In this document: piece by piece, positions 32,161 through 43,797 of the stretch
Position numbering within the stretch: the stretch's first letter is position 1
How the letters are laid out: each line of letters begins with the position of its first letter
Assembly (NCBI GenBank): GCA_963580455.1
Contig: OY756961.1
Span: 23,417,001-23,481,000, forward strand
Length of the DNA: 64,000 bases
From: Euonymus europaeus
Lineage: Eukaryota > Streptophyta > Magnoliopsida > Celastrales > Celastraceae
Direction of reading: 5' to 3'
Translations under genes and position numbers: made by a program
The notes under the pieces: generated by a model
The model's input: the letters and a program-made list of their open reading frames with translations, nothing else
Told to the model about the DNA's origin: nothing
The model's database searches: none

Positions 32161-34759
32161 CAATCGCTGACTCCAAATGGGTATCTCCCACTCAAGTGGT
32201 TCCTAAAAAATCAGGAGTCACAGTAGTAAAGAATGACAAGAATGAGTTGATACCCACTCGGATTCAAACTGGGTGGAGAATGTGCATTGATTATCGTAGA
32301 CTCAATTTGGTGACTAGGAAGGACCATTTTTCTTTACCATTTCTTGACCAAGTGCTTGAAAGAGTCGCGGGGAGGGCTTACTACTGTTTTCTTGTTGGGT
32401 ATTCTGGGTACAACCAAATAGAAATTGCCTTAGAGGATCAAGACAAAACCACTTTCACCTGTCCCTTTGGGACCTATGCTTATCGGCGCATGCCTTTTGG
32501 TTTGTGCAATGCTCCTGCCACTTTTCAGAGATGTATGATGAGCATATTCAGTGACATGGTTGAGAAAATTGTCGAGGTTTTTATGGATGATTTTTCTGTG
32601 TATGGAGACACTTATGAGCAATGTCTAGGTCATTTGGCACAAGTCTTGCAAAGATGTGAGGATAGCAACTTAGTGCTTAATTGGGAGAAATGTCATTTTA
32701 TGGTCACCCATGGGATAGTGCTTGGACATATTGTGTCATCCAAGGGGATAGAAGTTGACAAGTCAAAAATTGAATTGATTCAAAAACTTCCTTCTCCTAG
32801 ATGTGTTAAGGATGTGCGATCATTTTTGGGTCATGCGGGTTTTTATAGGCGGTTCATTAGTTCTTTTAGTGCCATAGCCAAGCCTTTGTCAAACCTCCTA
32901 GCCCTAGATGTTCCATTTGATTGGACAACACCATGCCAACATGCTTTTGATCAATTGAAAAGAGCCCTCATCACTGCTCCAATAATGCAAGCCCCGGATT
33001 GGGCTTTGCCTTTTGAACTTATGTGTGATGCTAGTGATGTAGCAGTAGGGGCTGTTTTGGGGCAGAGACAAGATAAACAAGCACATGTTATTTACTATGC
33101 TAGCAAGACTCTCAATGAAGCTCAAGTGAACTACACCACCACCGAAAAAGAGTTGTTAGCCATAGTCTTTGCCCTAGATAAATTTCGATCTTACTTGGTT
33201 GGGTCTAAAGTCATAATTTTTACGGATCACGCGGCTCTCAAGTATTTGCTTTCGAAAGCGGATGCTAAGCCGCGCTTGTTGAGATGGATCCTTCTCCTTC
33301 AGGAATTTGATCTAGAGATTAAGGATAAGAAAGGAGTTGAAAATGTGGTAGCTGACCACCTCTCTAGACTTCCTGGACAAGAGTTTTTTGATCATGGTCT
33401 TCCCATTAATGAACACTTTCCAGATGAACAATTGTTTCATGTGAATGCCATCTCCTCTAGCTTGATTCCTTGGTATGCTGACATTGCCAATTTCTTGGTT
33501 TCTGGGAAAATGCCAACCCATTGGAACACTTTGGATAGAGCCAAGTTTCTACGCAATGTGCGTAGTTTCTTTTGGGATGACCCCTACTTGTTCAAATATT
33601 GCTCAGACAAATCATTAGGCGATGTATCCCTGACCATGAGTTCCAAAGTGTCATGGCATTTTGCCATTCTTATGCTTGTGGAGGACATTTTTCCTCCCGA
33701 AAGACTGCTGCTAAAATTCTTCAATGTGGTTTATATTGGCCTTCTTTGCATAGAGATGTTCATACATATTGTGTATCATGTGATAGGTGCCAAAGACTAG
33801 GAAATTTGACTAAACGTGATATGATGCCCCTTAATCCCATCACCATTCTTGAAATTTTTGATTGTTGGGCAATTGATTTTATGGGGCCATTTCCTAGTTC
33901 TTTTGGGTACCTATATATTTTGGTTGGTGTGGACTATGTGTCCAAGTGGGTTGAGGCTATCCCTTCTAGGACCAATGATCACAAGGTTGTGATCAAATTT
34001 TTGAAAGAACACATTTTTTCTAGATTTGGCATGCCTCGTGCCATAATCAGTGATGGTGGTTCTCATTTTTGCAATCACCCGGTTCGAACATTGATGAAAA
34101 AATATGGGGTTATACACAAAGTGGGAACACCATACCACCCACAAACAAGTGGTCAAGCAGAATTAGCCAATCGAGAGGTTAAGAGAATTTTGGAAAAAAC
34201 GGTGAACCCCAATCACAAGGATTGGTCACTGAAATTGGTGGATGCTTTGTGGGCTTACCGTACCACCTTTAAAACCTCTCATGGAATGTCACCCTATAGA
34301 CTTGTCTACGGTAAGGCTTGTCATCTACCGGTTGAGTTGGACCATAGAGCTTATTGGGCTATTCGAAATCTCAATGACTCACCGGATGAAGTAGGGGGGC
34401 ATAGGAAACTCCAACTTCAAGAAATTGAAGAACTTAGGAATGATGCCTTTGAGAATGCAAAAATTGCTAAACTCAAAATGAAAAGGTACCATGATAGTCA
34501 CATTGTGCGAAAAGTGTTCTATGTTGGCCAAAAGATACTACTTTTTAACTCCCGGTTGCATCTCTTTCCCGGGAAGTTACGTACCAAGTGGACCGGACCT
34601 TTCATGGTTCGAACAATTTTTCAACATGGGAGCATTGAGATCGAGGACCCTAGGAATGGAAAAATTTTCAAGGTCAATGGCCAACTGTTGAAGCCATACC
34701 TTGAAAATTTTCAAGAATTAGTCGAATCTCGGGATCTTGAGGATCCCATCCACATTTAG
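32161..34759 (+). pseudogene. Athila-type Ty3/gypsy pol fragment (RT, RNase H, integrase), no gag, frameshifted
   Basis: Begins abruptly inside reverse transcriptase (DSKWVSPTQVVPKK). RT motifs are CFLVGYSGYNQI and VFMDDFSVYG. RNase H has MCDASDVAVGAVL and FTDHAALKYLL. Integrase has an HHCC finger (about 33640-33800), core [18 protein letters not shown] and [10 protein letters not shown]. The RT motif normally FLDGYSGYN has Val for the catalytic Asp (near 32394). A one-base deletion near 33607 splits the reading frame into 32112-33800 and 33599-34759. Wording of the motifs is close to Athila/Tat elements. It is inactive and was probably truncated before or during its arrival in TPS-D. Confidence 0.9.
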
Positions 34760-34859
34760 TGTGGTAAAACAATTTGTGTACAGGGAATAATAAATTGAGT
34801 GCATACAATCCTTCACATTAACCTCTATTTTGTTTTTGACATTGAGGACATTGTCTTGT

Positions 34860-35423
34860 TTAAGTTGGGGGGTGTGGAATAAATGTGAATGATTGTATGT
34901 ATTTATTTATAAAAAAAAATAAAAAAATTGACGGATCCTTAAATACCTTTTGCATTTCAATTTCTCATCCTTGTTCAAATTTGCAAGTGTAAAGTAGATG
35001 CTCTCAATTCCTTATGAATCAGTGCTTGTGAGTAAATGGTGTGACTGTGATTAATTCATGTAGGATGCAATTTAGAGATATTTTCATATCAAATGTGTGG
35101 TTAAGTGAGCCTTGTAAGATTGAAACACTTACATGATTGAAGTTCTGACTCCCTTTTCGATGAAATAACTACTACTCATACATTCTTTGAGTCATTCTTC
35201 ATTAATAAATTATGGGATTCATTTCATTCTTTTATTCTTTCATTGATTATTCCATAAACGTGTTTTTCAATAGCTTTGAAGCATTACAATTGATTGCTGA
35301 GAAATGTAATTTATAGTCATTCATCTTTTGCTTGTAACTTGAGGATTGAACGTACTCATTGAGACAAATATTGAGCCTACCCTAATCCATGTTTAAGATA
35401 TCTTTTGCTCAAACACTTTGCTT
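34860..35423 (+). repeat. Polypurine tract and partial 3' LTR of the Athila fragment
   Basis: AAGTTGGGGGGTG near 34863 is a typical Athila polypurine tract. 'tgtggaataaatg' after it would open the LTR. About 550 bp follow before TPS sequence resumes at about 35424, so the LTR is probably truncated. Confidence 0.5.
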
Positions 35424-35637
35424 GGTAAGATATTTTCCATAAACAGAAAGTACATAAAAATGCATATGTACTTCAAAAAGGCATAAAGATGTCGATAGAT
35501 ACCGACTGATCCGGAGAAAGTGAAGCTAATTCAGGTAACAAAAGCAATATTGATGGGGGAACAACAATGACGGGGCGTGAAACTTCTGCCATTGATATCT
35601 CTTGAAGTTAAACAAAATGAAGAACTTGTTTAATTTG
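35424..35637 (-). pseudogene. TPS-D exon 1 with start of intron 1
   Basis: Exon 1 (35503-35592, 90 bp) has the same length and reading as TPS-A and TPS-B (MAEVSRPV...PPSILLLLPELA), a donor GTATCT after TCG, and intron 1 sequence to about 35424. Upstream homology ends at 35637, where an L1 tail begins, so the TATA/palindrome region is gone. Exons 2-7 are absent. Confidence 0.8.
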
Positions 35638-35776
35638 GCAGCTTGGCCTCTAATGAGTCTGTTCAGGTTTTAATGGATGGTGTTCCTCCATCCATTGAAG
35701 CTTTTATTACAGCTGACTGTAATCTTGGATCTGTGGCTCTATAAAATGGTTTTGTTCCTCAAAAAAAAAAAAAAAA
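35638..35776 (+). mobile_element. Very short 5'-truncated L1 insertion
   Basis: About 120 bp of L1 3' end (coding-like ESVQVLMDGVPPSIEAF and then a stop) followed by a 16-A tail at 35761-35776. It replaces or splits the promoter of TPS-D. Confidence 0.65.
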
Positions 35777-36160
35777 GAAGATTGATTAACAAGGCAAACC
35801 TATATTTGCTATCCGATAAGATATGTTTCCACAAAAATAGGAATAGACAACTTTGGAAGTACTAATATATTATAATTAAATTTGTGACTTTATTGTATAA
35901 TCAAAAGAAGCTTTTCTAACGTAAAACACGAGTTAACAGGCGGAAGGCGAACTAGGGTGGGCTGAGATTTTGAAAAAATTGCTTTTCAATTAGATCCATT
36001 GTTGATATTCAATTTCTTCAAAGCAAAAAAATTAAAAAACTAAAAAGATTCTTGCATCAATTGATGATATCATATTCATTAGGAAGAAAGATAAAATCTT
36101 TTGCAATGGGACTTTTAAAAAAAACAAGGGCGTATTGGTAATTATTGTTCACTTCGTTAA
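35777..36160. other. Intergenic AT-rich DNA
   Basis: No gene or clear repeat recognised. Confidence 0.5.
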
Positions 36161-36162
36161 TC

Positions 36163-36300
36163 ATTTTTTTTTTTTGATAGAAGCACTGATTTTATTAAAG
36201 ATGAGATTTAAGATAATATAAAGGCCGGCCAGCTGAGACAAGCTTGTGCCAGCCATGATTGGAAAAAGACCATAAAAATGCCACACTCAGCTACATCACA
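36163..36300 (-). mobile_element. Antisense L1 3' tail
   Basis: A T run (36163-36176) followed by 'gatagaagcactgatttta' and 'ttaaagatg' is the reverse complement of an L1 terminus. Only about 130 bp remain. Confidence 0.55.
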
Positions 36301-38017
36301 TTTTTGTCTCCTTATACAATGCGTAGGGTAAGATACAATGACATTTAATTAATCTAATTACGAAGGTGTAACTAATTTCTTCAGAAAAACTATCAAAGAT
36401 CGTGACAGATTTTATTGAATTTAAAAATATAAAAAAGTATTTAGCCTTGATTATATTATTTGGCCAATTATATCATTACGGGGCATTTAATTGGAAATTT
36501 AATGAGTGTGAATGTGAGTGTGATGCGAGCATTAGTACAAGATGAACATTGTCATGTTTGGTATGAAATAGAGAGTCAGAATGAGTGTTAAGATTTTAAT
36601 TGTAATTATTTTTAAACATCAAACTCGTTCTCCCTTTTGGAGATTAACTAATCTCACCATTTTGGTGAGCTTGGCTAATCTCCGTGACTGGAGAATGAGG
36701 ATTGGATGAGTTTGAAAGTCATCCTCCCAAACTCAATCAAACAAGAAAATAAAATTATTCTCATCATCATGCAGCCCCATTCGTTACTCTAAAGCGTCAA
36801 CCAAATGTAACGTGTTTAGATTATTCTTGTTGTATGCAAAGATCATACTGTCGTCACATTTTACATGAAATGTTGTTCCTATTCAACATTCACTATCAGT
36901 GTATAGTGTATGTTGAGAGCCCTTTTTTTTTTTTTTTTTGAGAGCCCAATGTTGTCATACTTTATGTGAACTGTTTTCCATGTTTTTATGTATATTAGTG
37001 CCTTTTGATATTTAAGTGAAATAAAATTGTTACGATGATACATCACTTACGTAGGATGAAACTGTGATGTTTTAAGTGTCTTGAGTACACTCGCCAATAG
37101 ATTGGTCTTTTGGTACAGACAGGACTTGGGCCTTACTAAAGGTGTAACGTTCCATTTCAATGGAGGTCTGTGAAATTATTAAAATATTTTCAACGACTAC
37201 TAAACACTTTAAATATCAAATAAAATGAATTTATAACTCTATGATGTTTAAAAATCCTCAAAAGTTAATGTACGACAATTCTACTAACGAAACAATGTGA
37301 AGCTTAAATGAGAAGGGAAAAGAAGAAGAAAAAAGCAAATAATTTCTAATCCAACAAAATTTGGTATCATTGGAAGTCCCCCTCAACTCGTAGGATATTA
37401 TCAGTCAACTATGAACTCCCCCTGAAGGTGGAAAAATAAAGAGAGGGTTAGCTAAATAACCCAACAAAGATAAAATATCAATCAGTAGTTCGGATACTCA
37501 AGTGTTGGGAATAAATATATAATGAGAGAAATAAAAATGCACATGTCAGAGTATAGATGAGCTATATGTCAAATAATGAGACAACAAACAGGCATTCAGA
37601 ACAAAACCCTATAGATGCAAGAAATATCAAACGACGATCAACAACAAATCAACGTATACGGAGATGTAGAATAAACTTTACGAATACAAACTATCGATGA
37701 TGGTCAGATCATGACAAAGATAGAACTAATAAATGATTATTCCAATTTCCAACAACAAATCTATGCATTAGATTTAGTCAAAGTTGGGCTAACTTGTAGG
37801 GTCAAGCCATTTAGTCAAACCTAACACAAAATCAATGAAAGTATTTGTTGACTGTTTTTTTTCTTTTCAATTGTTGGATATTGGTTGATGGTGGGCCTAC
37901 TTTTGGCATATTTATGAGATGGGTCCGAGATTGAGTGCGTATTTCTTCAAATGGAAATGAACTCAACACATTTATATTGTATAAACCAATATCGAGTGAA
38001 TGAAAATTTAATCTCAA
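36301..38017. other. Intergenic stretch
   Basis: No coding sequence recognised. It holds the 17-T insertion described separately at 36916-36948. The stretch from about 37140 on may be leader DNA of the gag relic to its right, but no LTR was defined. Confidence 0.4.
36916..36948. repeat. T17 run flanked by direct repeats GAGAGCCC
   Basis: GAGAGCCC at 36916-36923 and 36941-36948 enclose 17 T. This is the footprint expected of a tail-only target-primed insertion (an A-tail with no body). A chance duplication is possible. Confidence 0.5.
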
Positions 38018-38560
38018 ATGTGTCCACATGAAATAGGAAGAATTGGACTGTCCATTTTCTTTTTGAATGAGCACGTTCAAAAGTTTCTGATTAAGTATTT
38101 TCCTGCCCAATGGACCAATTTGTTGAAAAAGGAGATGATGAATTTTTCTCAAAACGAAGGTGAACCGTTTTATGAGTGCTGGAAGCAATATAATGATATA
38201 TTTCTTCACTGCCCACACCATGGATTTAAGAACGTTCAGTTCTTCTATGAGGGTTTGACAGCTCAAACTCGTCACAAAGTAGATGCTCCTGCAATAGGGG
38301 GAAGCTTGTTGCCCAAAACTCTGGTGGAAGCAACTGATTTTTATTTTTTTATTATTTATTTTTTTTTATAAGCAGAAGCAACTGAAATATTTGAGGCCAT
38401 GGATATGAATTCACAACAATGGGATATCAATTCAAGGAAGAAAAATGCAGAAGCCCTGAATAGCGAAGTCTATATGAGGTAAATTCTGAATCAACTCTTG
38501 AAGAAGAAGTGGCACTTTTGGGAAGTGAGTTGAAATGAATCATACACTTGTTAGAAAAAG
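38018..38560 (+). pseudogene. Athila-like gag fragment
   Basis: The frame reads FLIKYFPAQWTNLLKKEM, then GEPFYECWKQYNDIFLHCPH and LTAQTRHKVDAPAIGGSLL, the retrotransposon gag signature. It continues after 38373 (EATEIFEAMD...). In between, the 11-bp word GAAGCAACTGA occurs on both sides of a T-rich 40-bp insert (38328-38385), which breaks the frame. A lone gag without pol. Confidence 0.8.
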
Positions 38561-38829
38561 GGAAGGAAGAGGTATAGGCTTTATGTTCCATCACTAGTCA
38601 TTTGATTGCATAATCCTGCGGAGAAAACAGAAGCTGCTGCCTGTGGTATCTATTAACAAAATAGATCTAACTACAAACTCGTGAGCATAAATCATAGAAG
38701 TCTCTCACATGAAGATATGTGCCCTCACCGCCTTCCCCTTGAACACACTTAGAATCTGAATATGTGGTAGCTTCAATTCAAACTGACCAGTCACAAGAGC
38801 AAGTATGATACATGATGGTGTACTGTAGG

Positions 38830-39200
38830 CTATGGTGTACTGGGCCAGGCTTGGTGCAAATTTTTGAGCCCAAGCCTGGCCTACGCCCAAGAATTTCGGG
38901 CTTTCGGGCCAGGCTAGGGCCTTGGGCTTGTGAATTCGGGCTCGAATTTTAACTATTTTTATCATATATAATAATTAAATTTAAAATATATATATGTATA
39001 TATGTATGTTATATATTTGGGCTCAGGTTTCGGGCCAGCCAAAATAGTCGGGCTTTGGGCCGATCTCAGCCCAAAAAATGGCACCCAGGCCCGGCCTTGG
39101 CCTAAGGTCGGGCTACCCAAACCCGATGTCATTTCGGGCTTTGGCCCACGGGCTTGGACCGGACCTAGGCCCGTGGGCCATTTAGCGACCCCTATGATTA
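38830..39200. repeat. GGGC-rich dispersed repeat, possibly a nonautonomous hAT element
   Basis: A local GC-rich island dominated by GGGC and GGCC words ('cgggctttgggcc', 'gggccaggctagggcc'). The right border on the reverse strand reads CATAGGGGTCGCTAAATGG, close to the TAGGGGTGNCAAA ends of some plant hAT elements. The matching left end was not found. Open frames through it are low-complexity artefacts. Confidence 0.4.
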
Positions 39201-40453
39201 TGCATGTATGAGGTTGAACCATAAGGACTGACAAAACTATGCAATTATCGAACATACTAAACTTAGTAAGTGACTAATTCATAAAAGTTGTTTGATAGTG
39301 CAAACAATGAAAATAAAGCAACAAATTAAAGCAAGCAAGAATCACATTGAACGGCATTAAGAATCAAATTAGAAGACACACTAAGGCCATGAATACATCT
39401 TCATAATCCACTTCACTTCAGTTATTTATTAACTCACCTTTTTTATAAATAGCAAATGGTATAACCAAAGAGAGAAAGGAGAACAACGTGGCATCGATCA
39501 AAATGGATGGTCTAAGAACCATAGAAAATATAAAAAGGAAAATAGATAATTTAATCCACTCAATTGATGTTGTTGGCGAATCTACAAAGAGATGAATTAC
39601 CTATGGTATCTATGCTAATCTGTTTATCTTAACATGCGATTTGGCTATGGTATCAAGAAAAATATAAACATGCAAAATTAACATTAGAAGCAAGAATTCA
39701 TCAAAGAACTGTCTAAAACCATAGGAGTATGGTATCTTCCCTAGGCATTCCAAATCCTTGATCACTAGAAGCTGGTCTCAAACTCCGTATGGTATCAACT
39801 CGAGTTTGCATCAAATTCCTAATTCAAAACACCTAGTTGGTGATCAAGCATCCAAGCATTCAAACAAGTATATAACACGGTGATTAAAAATCTATCATCA
39901 AATTAAAGAGTAATTAAAGACAAGAATTATAAGCAAACTAAAGCATCATATTAAAACTCCACATATTCTGGTTTACTCGGATAATCACTCCACTTTTGGT
40001 ATCACATAAACGCAGTTAGTTGATCAAGCGAGATAAGAATCTGACATTGCTTATATATTATGTATTGGTCTTGATATAGCTTGATCTGTGCTCGGCAAAC
40101 AAGACTTGAGTTGTGGTTTATTTTTATTAAAATTCAAATGTCTTGCGGAGACTATTGGGAAAGCTATTCTGTCGTGCTTGGAATATAAGCAATGTTTACG
40201 ATATGATTTTTCTCTCTGTGTAATTATTGTTAACTACCAGTGATTACATTGGATTGTGAATTTTATGAATTGGGTTTTTTTTAAACATGCTTGAATCATC
40301 TTCCCCTTCTCAAGCACCTTGGTAAATCACGAGGCGTCAATGTAGGCAGTTGAACTTCTCCCAGCTGATAGATTTTTTCACAGGCAACTCGACCCCCGGT
40401 GTGGTTATAATCTCCTTGCTGGTAAGAAAATCTATAACATTAAGTCAACTTGC
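39201..40453. other. Intergenic DNA downstream of CHX18-like gene
   Basis: AT-rich, no coding sequence recognised. The last part (about 40250-40453) is probably the 3' untranslated region of the antiporter gene. Confidence 0.5.
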
Positions 40454-42974
40454 TTAGACCTTTGCCATTGTCGATGCATCCGGTGTATCTGGAACCTCGT
40501 ATGTATCCTCTTCATGCTCCTCCACTAGTGAATCGAGATCTTTAGAGGAATTGTATTGTTGAATGACCAAAACCGATGCAGTAGTAGAGAAATCAGATGA
40601 GGCTAGAAAGCTGCCGATAGGTCCTAGTTCTGGACAATCACTTCTGTCAACCAATGGAACTACATATGGTGTTCTTCCAACCAAAAACATGTTGCAGTTG
40701 CTCATTGATTTTAGTGTTGTGGCGATGTCTGCCTGAGAATCGACCACTCTTTCCTCGTACTTGATTGAATCCTGTTTCTTGCTTGTCTCTAGGAACTCAT
40801 AGAAGAATTGATTGTCATCTTCATCATCTCCCTTAGTCTCATAGTCAAAGTCTTCGCCCTTCCTGATCACATGCCCGAAGAGCAGTGACTTCCCAGGACA
40901 AGCTATGAATTTTATCACAGTGAGCATGATTCCCGGATGCTCTGCCATTCTAATGCCAAATGCAAGTGCTTCACGGTCATCACGCCCGCCGAAAAAGGGC
41001 ATGGCAAAAGAGTAAGACACTTCACTGGAAAAGACTTGTGTTGTTCCTCCGAATCCACGGTCGACCAGAATACCAACAGAACAAGGTGCATACTGGAGGA
41101 CGCGCTTATTTACAAGATGAAATGAGTGGCCAAGTGACTCCATGGATCCATCTAATCTCTGATGCTTGTGGAATGGTAGGAAAAGTATGGCAGCGCGCTT
41201 TTGATACGCGCTTGTGCAGATATCCTCATGAATGCTATTGAGAGCAGAGATCGCAGTCATTGGGCGAATTGTGACTCTACTTAGTTGTTGATAGGCTTGG
41301 AATGCAATCACCATTTGGTCTTTGTCGTCGCGAATTTTGTTCCAAAAAGGAAGTCCATTTTTACGTGCCTTGTGAACCATTGAGATGGCAGATGAACGTT
41401 CAGAAAGTTCCATCATATGCATTGCATACACACATAGTCCTCGCTTACGAGTTCCTCGAGAAGACTCTATCAAATTGATCATGGTAGGAAGGTTATGGGT
41501 GCTATGGAAGCAAGCAAGCATACGCAGCTCTGTATCATGGTCTTTGCGTTGAATGGTTCGATGCTTGTAGGGAGAACCCCTTCTGGCAGGCTTATAAATT
41601 GCCATCACAATTGGAGTGGTGATAAAGGTAGTGAATAGTGCCATTAGAACTAATATGGCGAATGTCTGGTCATTCAACACCTTACGATCCTTCCCAATGT
41701 TGAGCACAATGAGCTCTACCAAGCCTTTGGTGTTCATAAGAAACCCGAGAACTGTGGCCTCTCGAAAAGGCACCTTATAAACTAAAGATACCACCGTTGT
41801 TCCAACGACTTTACCTAAACAAGCAGTGAATATGACAAGCAATAGCAAGCACCATGATTGACCTCCAGATATCGTGGCGACGTTGGTCTTTAGACCACTC
41901 GACGCAAAGTAGAGAGGCAAGAGAAGTCCGGAAACAATGTCCTCAATCTTCTCTATCAACACCCCAGCAAAAGGACCGTCTTTAGGGATAACAATTCCCA
42001 CCACAAATGCACCGAAAAGAGCATGAATGCCTATGGTGTCGGTGATGAAGCCAGCGGCCAATACTAGCGACAATGTGATGCATATATAGAGCTCCTTCAC
42101 AGGCTCGCCCTCGGGTGATCTTCGAGCCATCAATGCTAGTGCAGGTCTCAAGACAAAAACAGCGAATGACACAAATGTAATTCCGCAAAGAAGAACCCAT
42201 ATGGAGATTAGAGGAGAAGTGTCAGTACCAGAAAGCGCTATAGCAAGCGCAAGGAGAATCCAAGCCGCAACATCATTCACTGCAGCAGCAGACATAGCAA
42301 TGCGACCAACATCAGTGGTGAGAAGTTTAAGTTCTGCCAATATACGAGCCAGGACAGGAAATGCAGTGATGGAAAGGGAAACACCCATGAAGACAAGGAA
42401 AGGGCCATGAGCAACTCCTTTAGAGACGGTGGCGCGGAGGACAAGAGACGTTCCAATGCCAAGTATGAATGGGAGACTAATTCCTGCAGCGGCTATTGCT
42501 AAGGCCTTTTTACCAGTACGACGGATTGATCGAATGTCAAGCTCAAGACCAACCAGAAACAAGAAGTAGAGCAAGCCTATGTTGGCTAGAGTGTCGAGAA
42601 CAGTCATACTCTTTTTCGGGAAAACGGTGTGCAGAAATTTCTCGCTTCTACCAATTGCAGACGGTCCTAGCAGAATTCCTCCCTACAACCACCATGCAAA
42701 ACAAAAGCTCAAACTGTTAGGAAAGGTGAATCTTCATTATATATACAAACGATAGATATACATACGGACTTACAATGATCTCTGCAATGACTCTCGGTTG
42801 TCGGAGAGGTCTCAGAAAGAATGCCAGAGTCCTTGTAAAAGCGACAACCAAGCATATTTGAAGGATTGCCAATGGAAGCGCGAAATCAAGGGGACTTTCA
42901 CCCTGAAACGATCCATTAGACGTTGCCTTCATGGGTGCAGGGCAAGCCATTGTCGTCGCGTTATCAGTCGCCAT
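40454..42974 (-). CDS. CHX18: Cation/H+ antiporter of the CHX family (CHX18-like), 809 aa
   Basis: Two coding exons: 42774-42974 (67 codons) and 40454-42682, phase 0, GT/AG borders; 810 codons including stop, close to the roughly 800 residues usual for CHX proteins. The N-terminus [21 protein letters not shown] carries the [11 protein letters not shown] signature of the CHX15-20 clade. Residues 30-430 form the Na+/H+ exchanger domain with about 12 membrane segments, including [21 protein letters not shown] and AVNDVAAW, which holds the conserved Asp of the transport site. The remaining 380 residues are the cytosolic regulatory tail. Such proteins exchange K+ or Na+ for H+ on endomembranes or the plasma membrane and are linked to pH and K+ homeostasis. 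An ATG 42 codons upstream is in frame but precedes the conserved start. The symbol is by resemblance; CHX17 or CHX19 cannot be excluded. Confidence 0.93.
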
Positions 42975-43797
42975 TTTGGCAGTGTCTACAAAGAGTAACT
43001 CCTCAGGGTCCCTCAAGTTGATAGAACAGGGAGCATGAGAATATGTTGGCAAAACTACAGTGCTGAAACGAGGAAGAACAGAAGAAAAATTAGTGAACAA
43101 AGACTAATAATAGACAAAATAATTAGTTAGAAACCATTGGAGATTAATGAGACAATGAAATCACCTTTTTTGCGGAAAGTGCTATTTATAGATGAAAGAA
43201 ACTGAACTCTTTGATCTGCATCTGGCCTCATAAGGAGCACCATGTATTCTAAATTTCTAATCCATATATTTTCCATTAATATAGAATATGAGTACAATGA
43301 GTTGCTTCCATGTATTTTTATTTTTTTTAGGTGTGTCAACGTGAACGAGTCAAGTTGAGCCAAGTTTTACCCTATTTAAGCTCTCTTGTTCAGGAAATTA
43401 TCAAAACAGTGAGTTCCATAAATCTTGCTTAAGCTTCTTCATTAAGAAAATTATCGCAACTATTTACATAAATTATTGGTGATATTTCTATGAAACTCAT
43501 AACCAGGTTTGTTTACGGATATTTAAACAAGCTTATCCAATACATCGAGGTATTATCGAGCTCGATCACGAGTAGCTTATCGAATACTCATTCCATTTGC
43601 ACCCCTAATTGTTACAAAATAACAAAATCAGTACTCATGCTCGCCATTCAAAACCGATCAGTAAATGACGCTGAGGAGTGAGGGATCAATCGCTACTTTG
43701 TTGTGGTCAGAAGAAACTTATAAAAACAACATTTTGTCAAAAAATTATCTTATATGATACAAAATTTACAGTATAGATAATTTATAATTCAATACTA
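42975..43797. other. CHX18-like 5' region and intergenic DNA
   Basis: No second gene. The antiporter leader and promoter are expected here; no single TATA box stands out. Confidence 0.5.

Noticed and set aside
38705..39255. Overlapping Gly/Pro-rich frames on both strands
   Set aside because: Artefacts of the GGGC-rich repeat; no start context, domain or splice structure.
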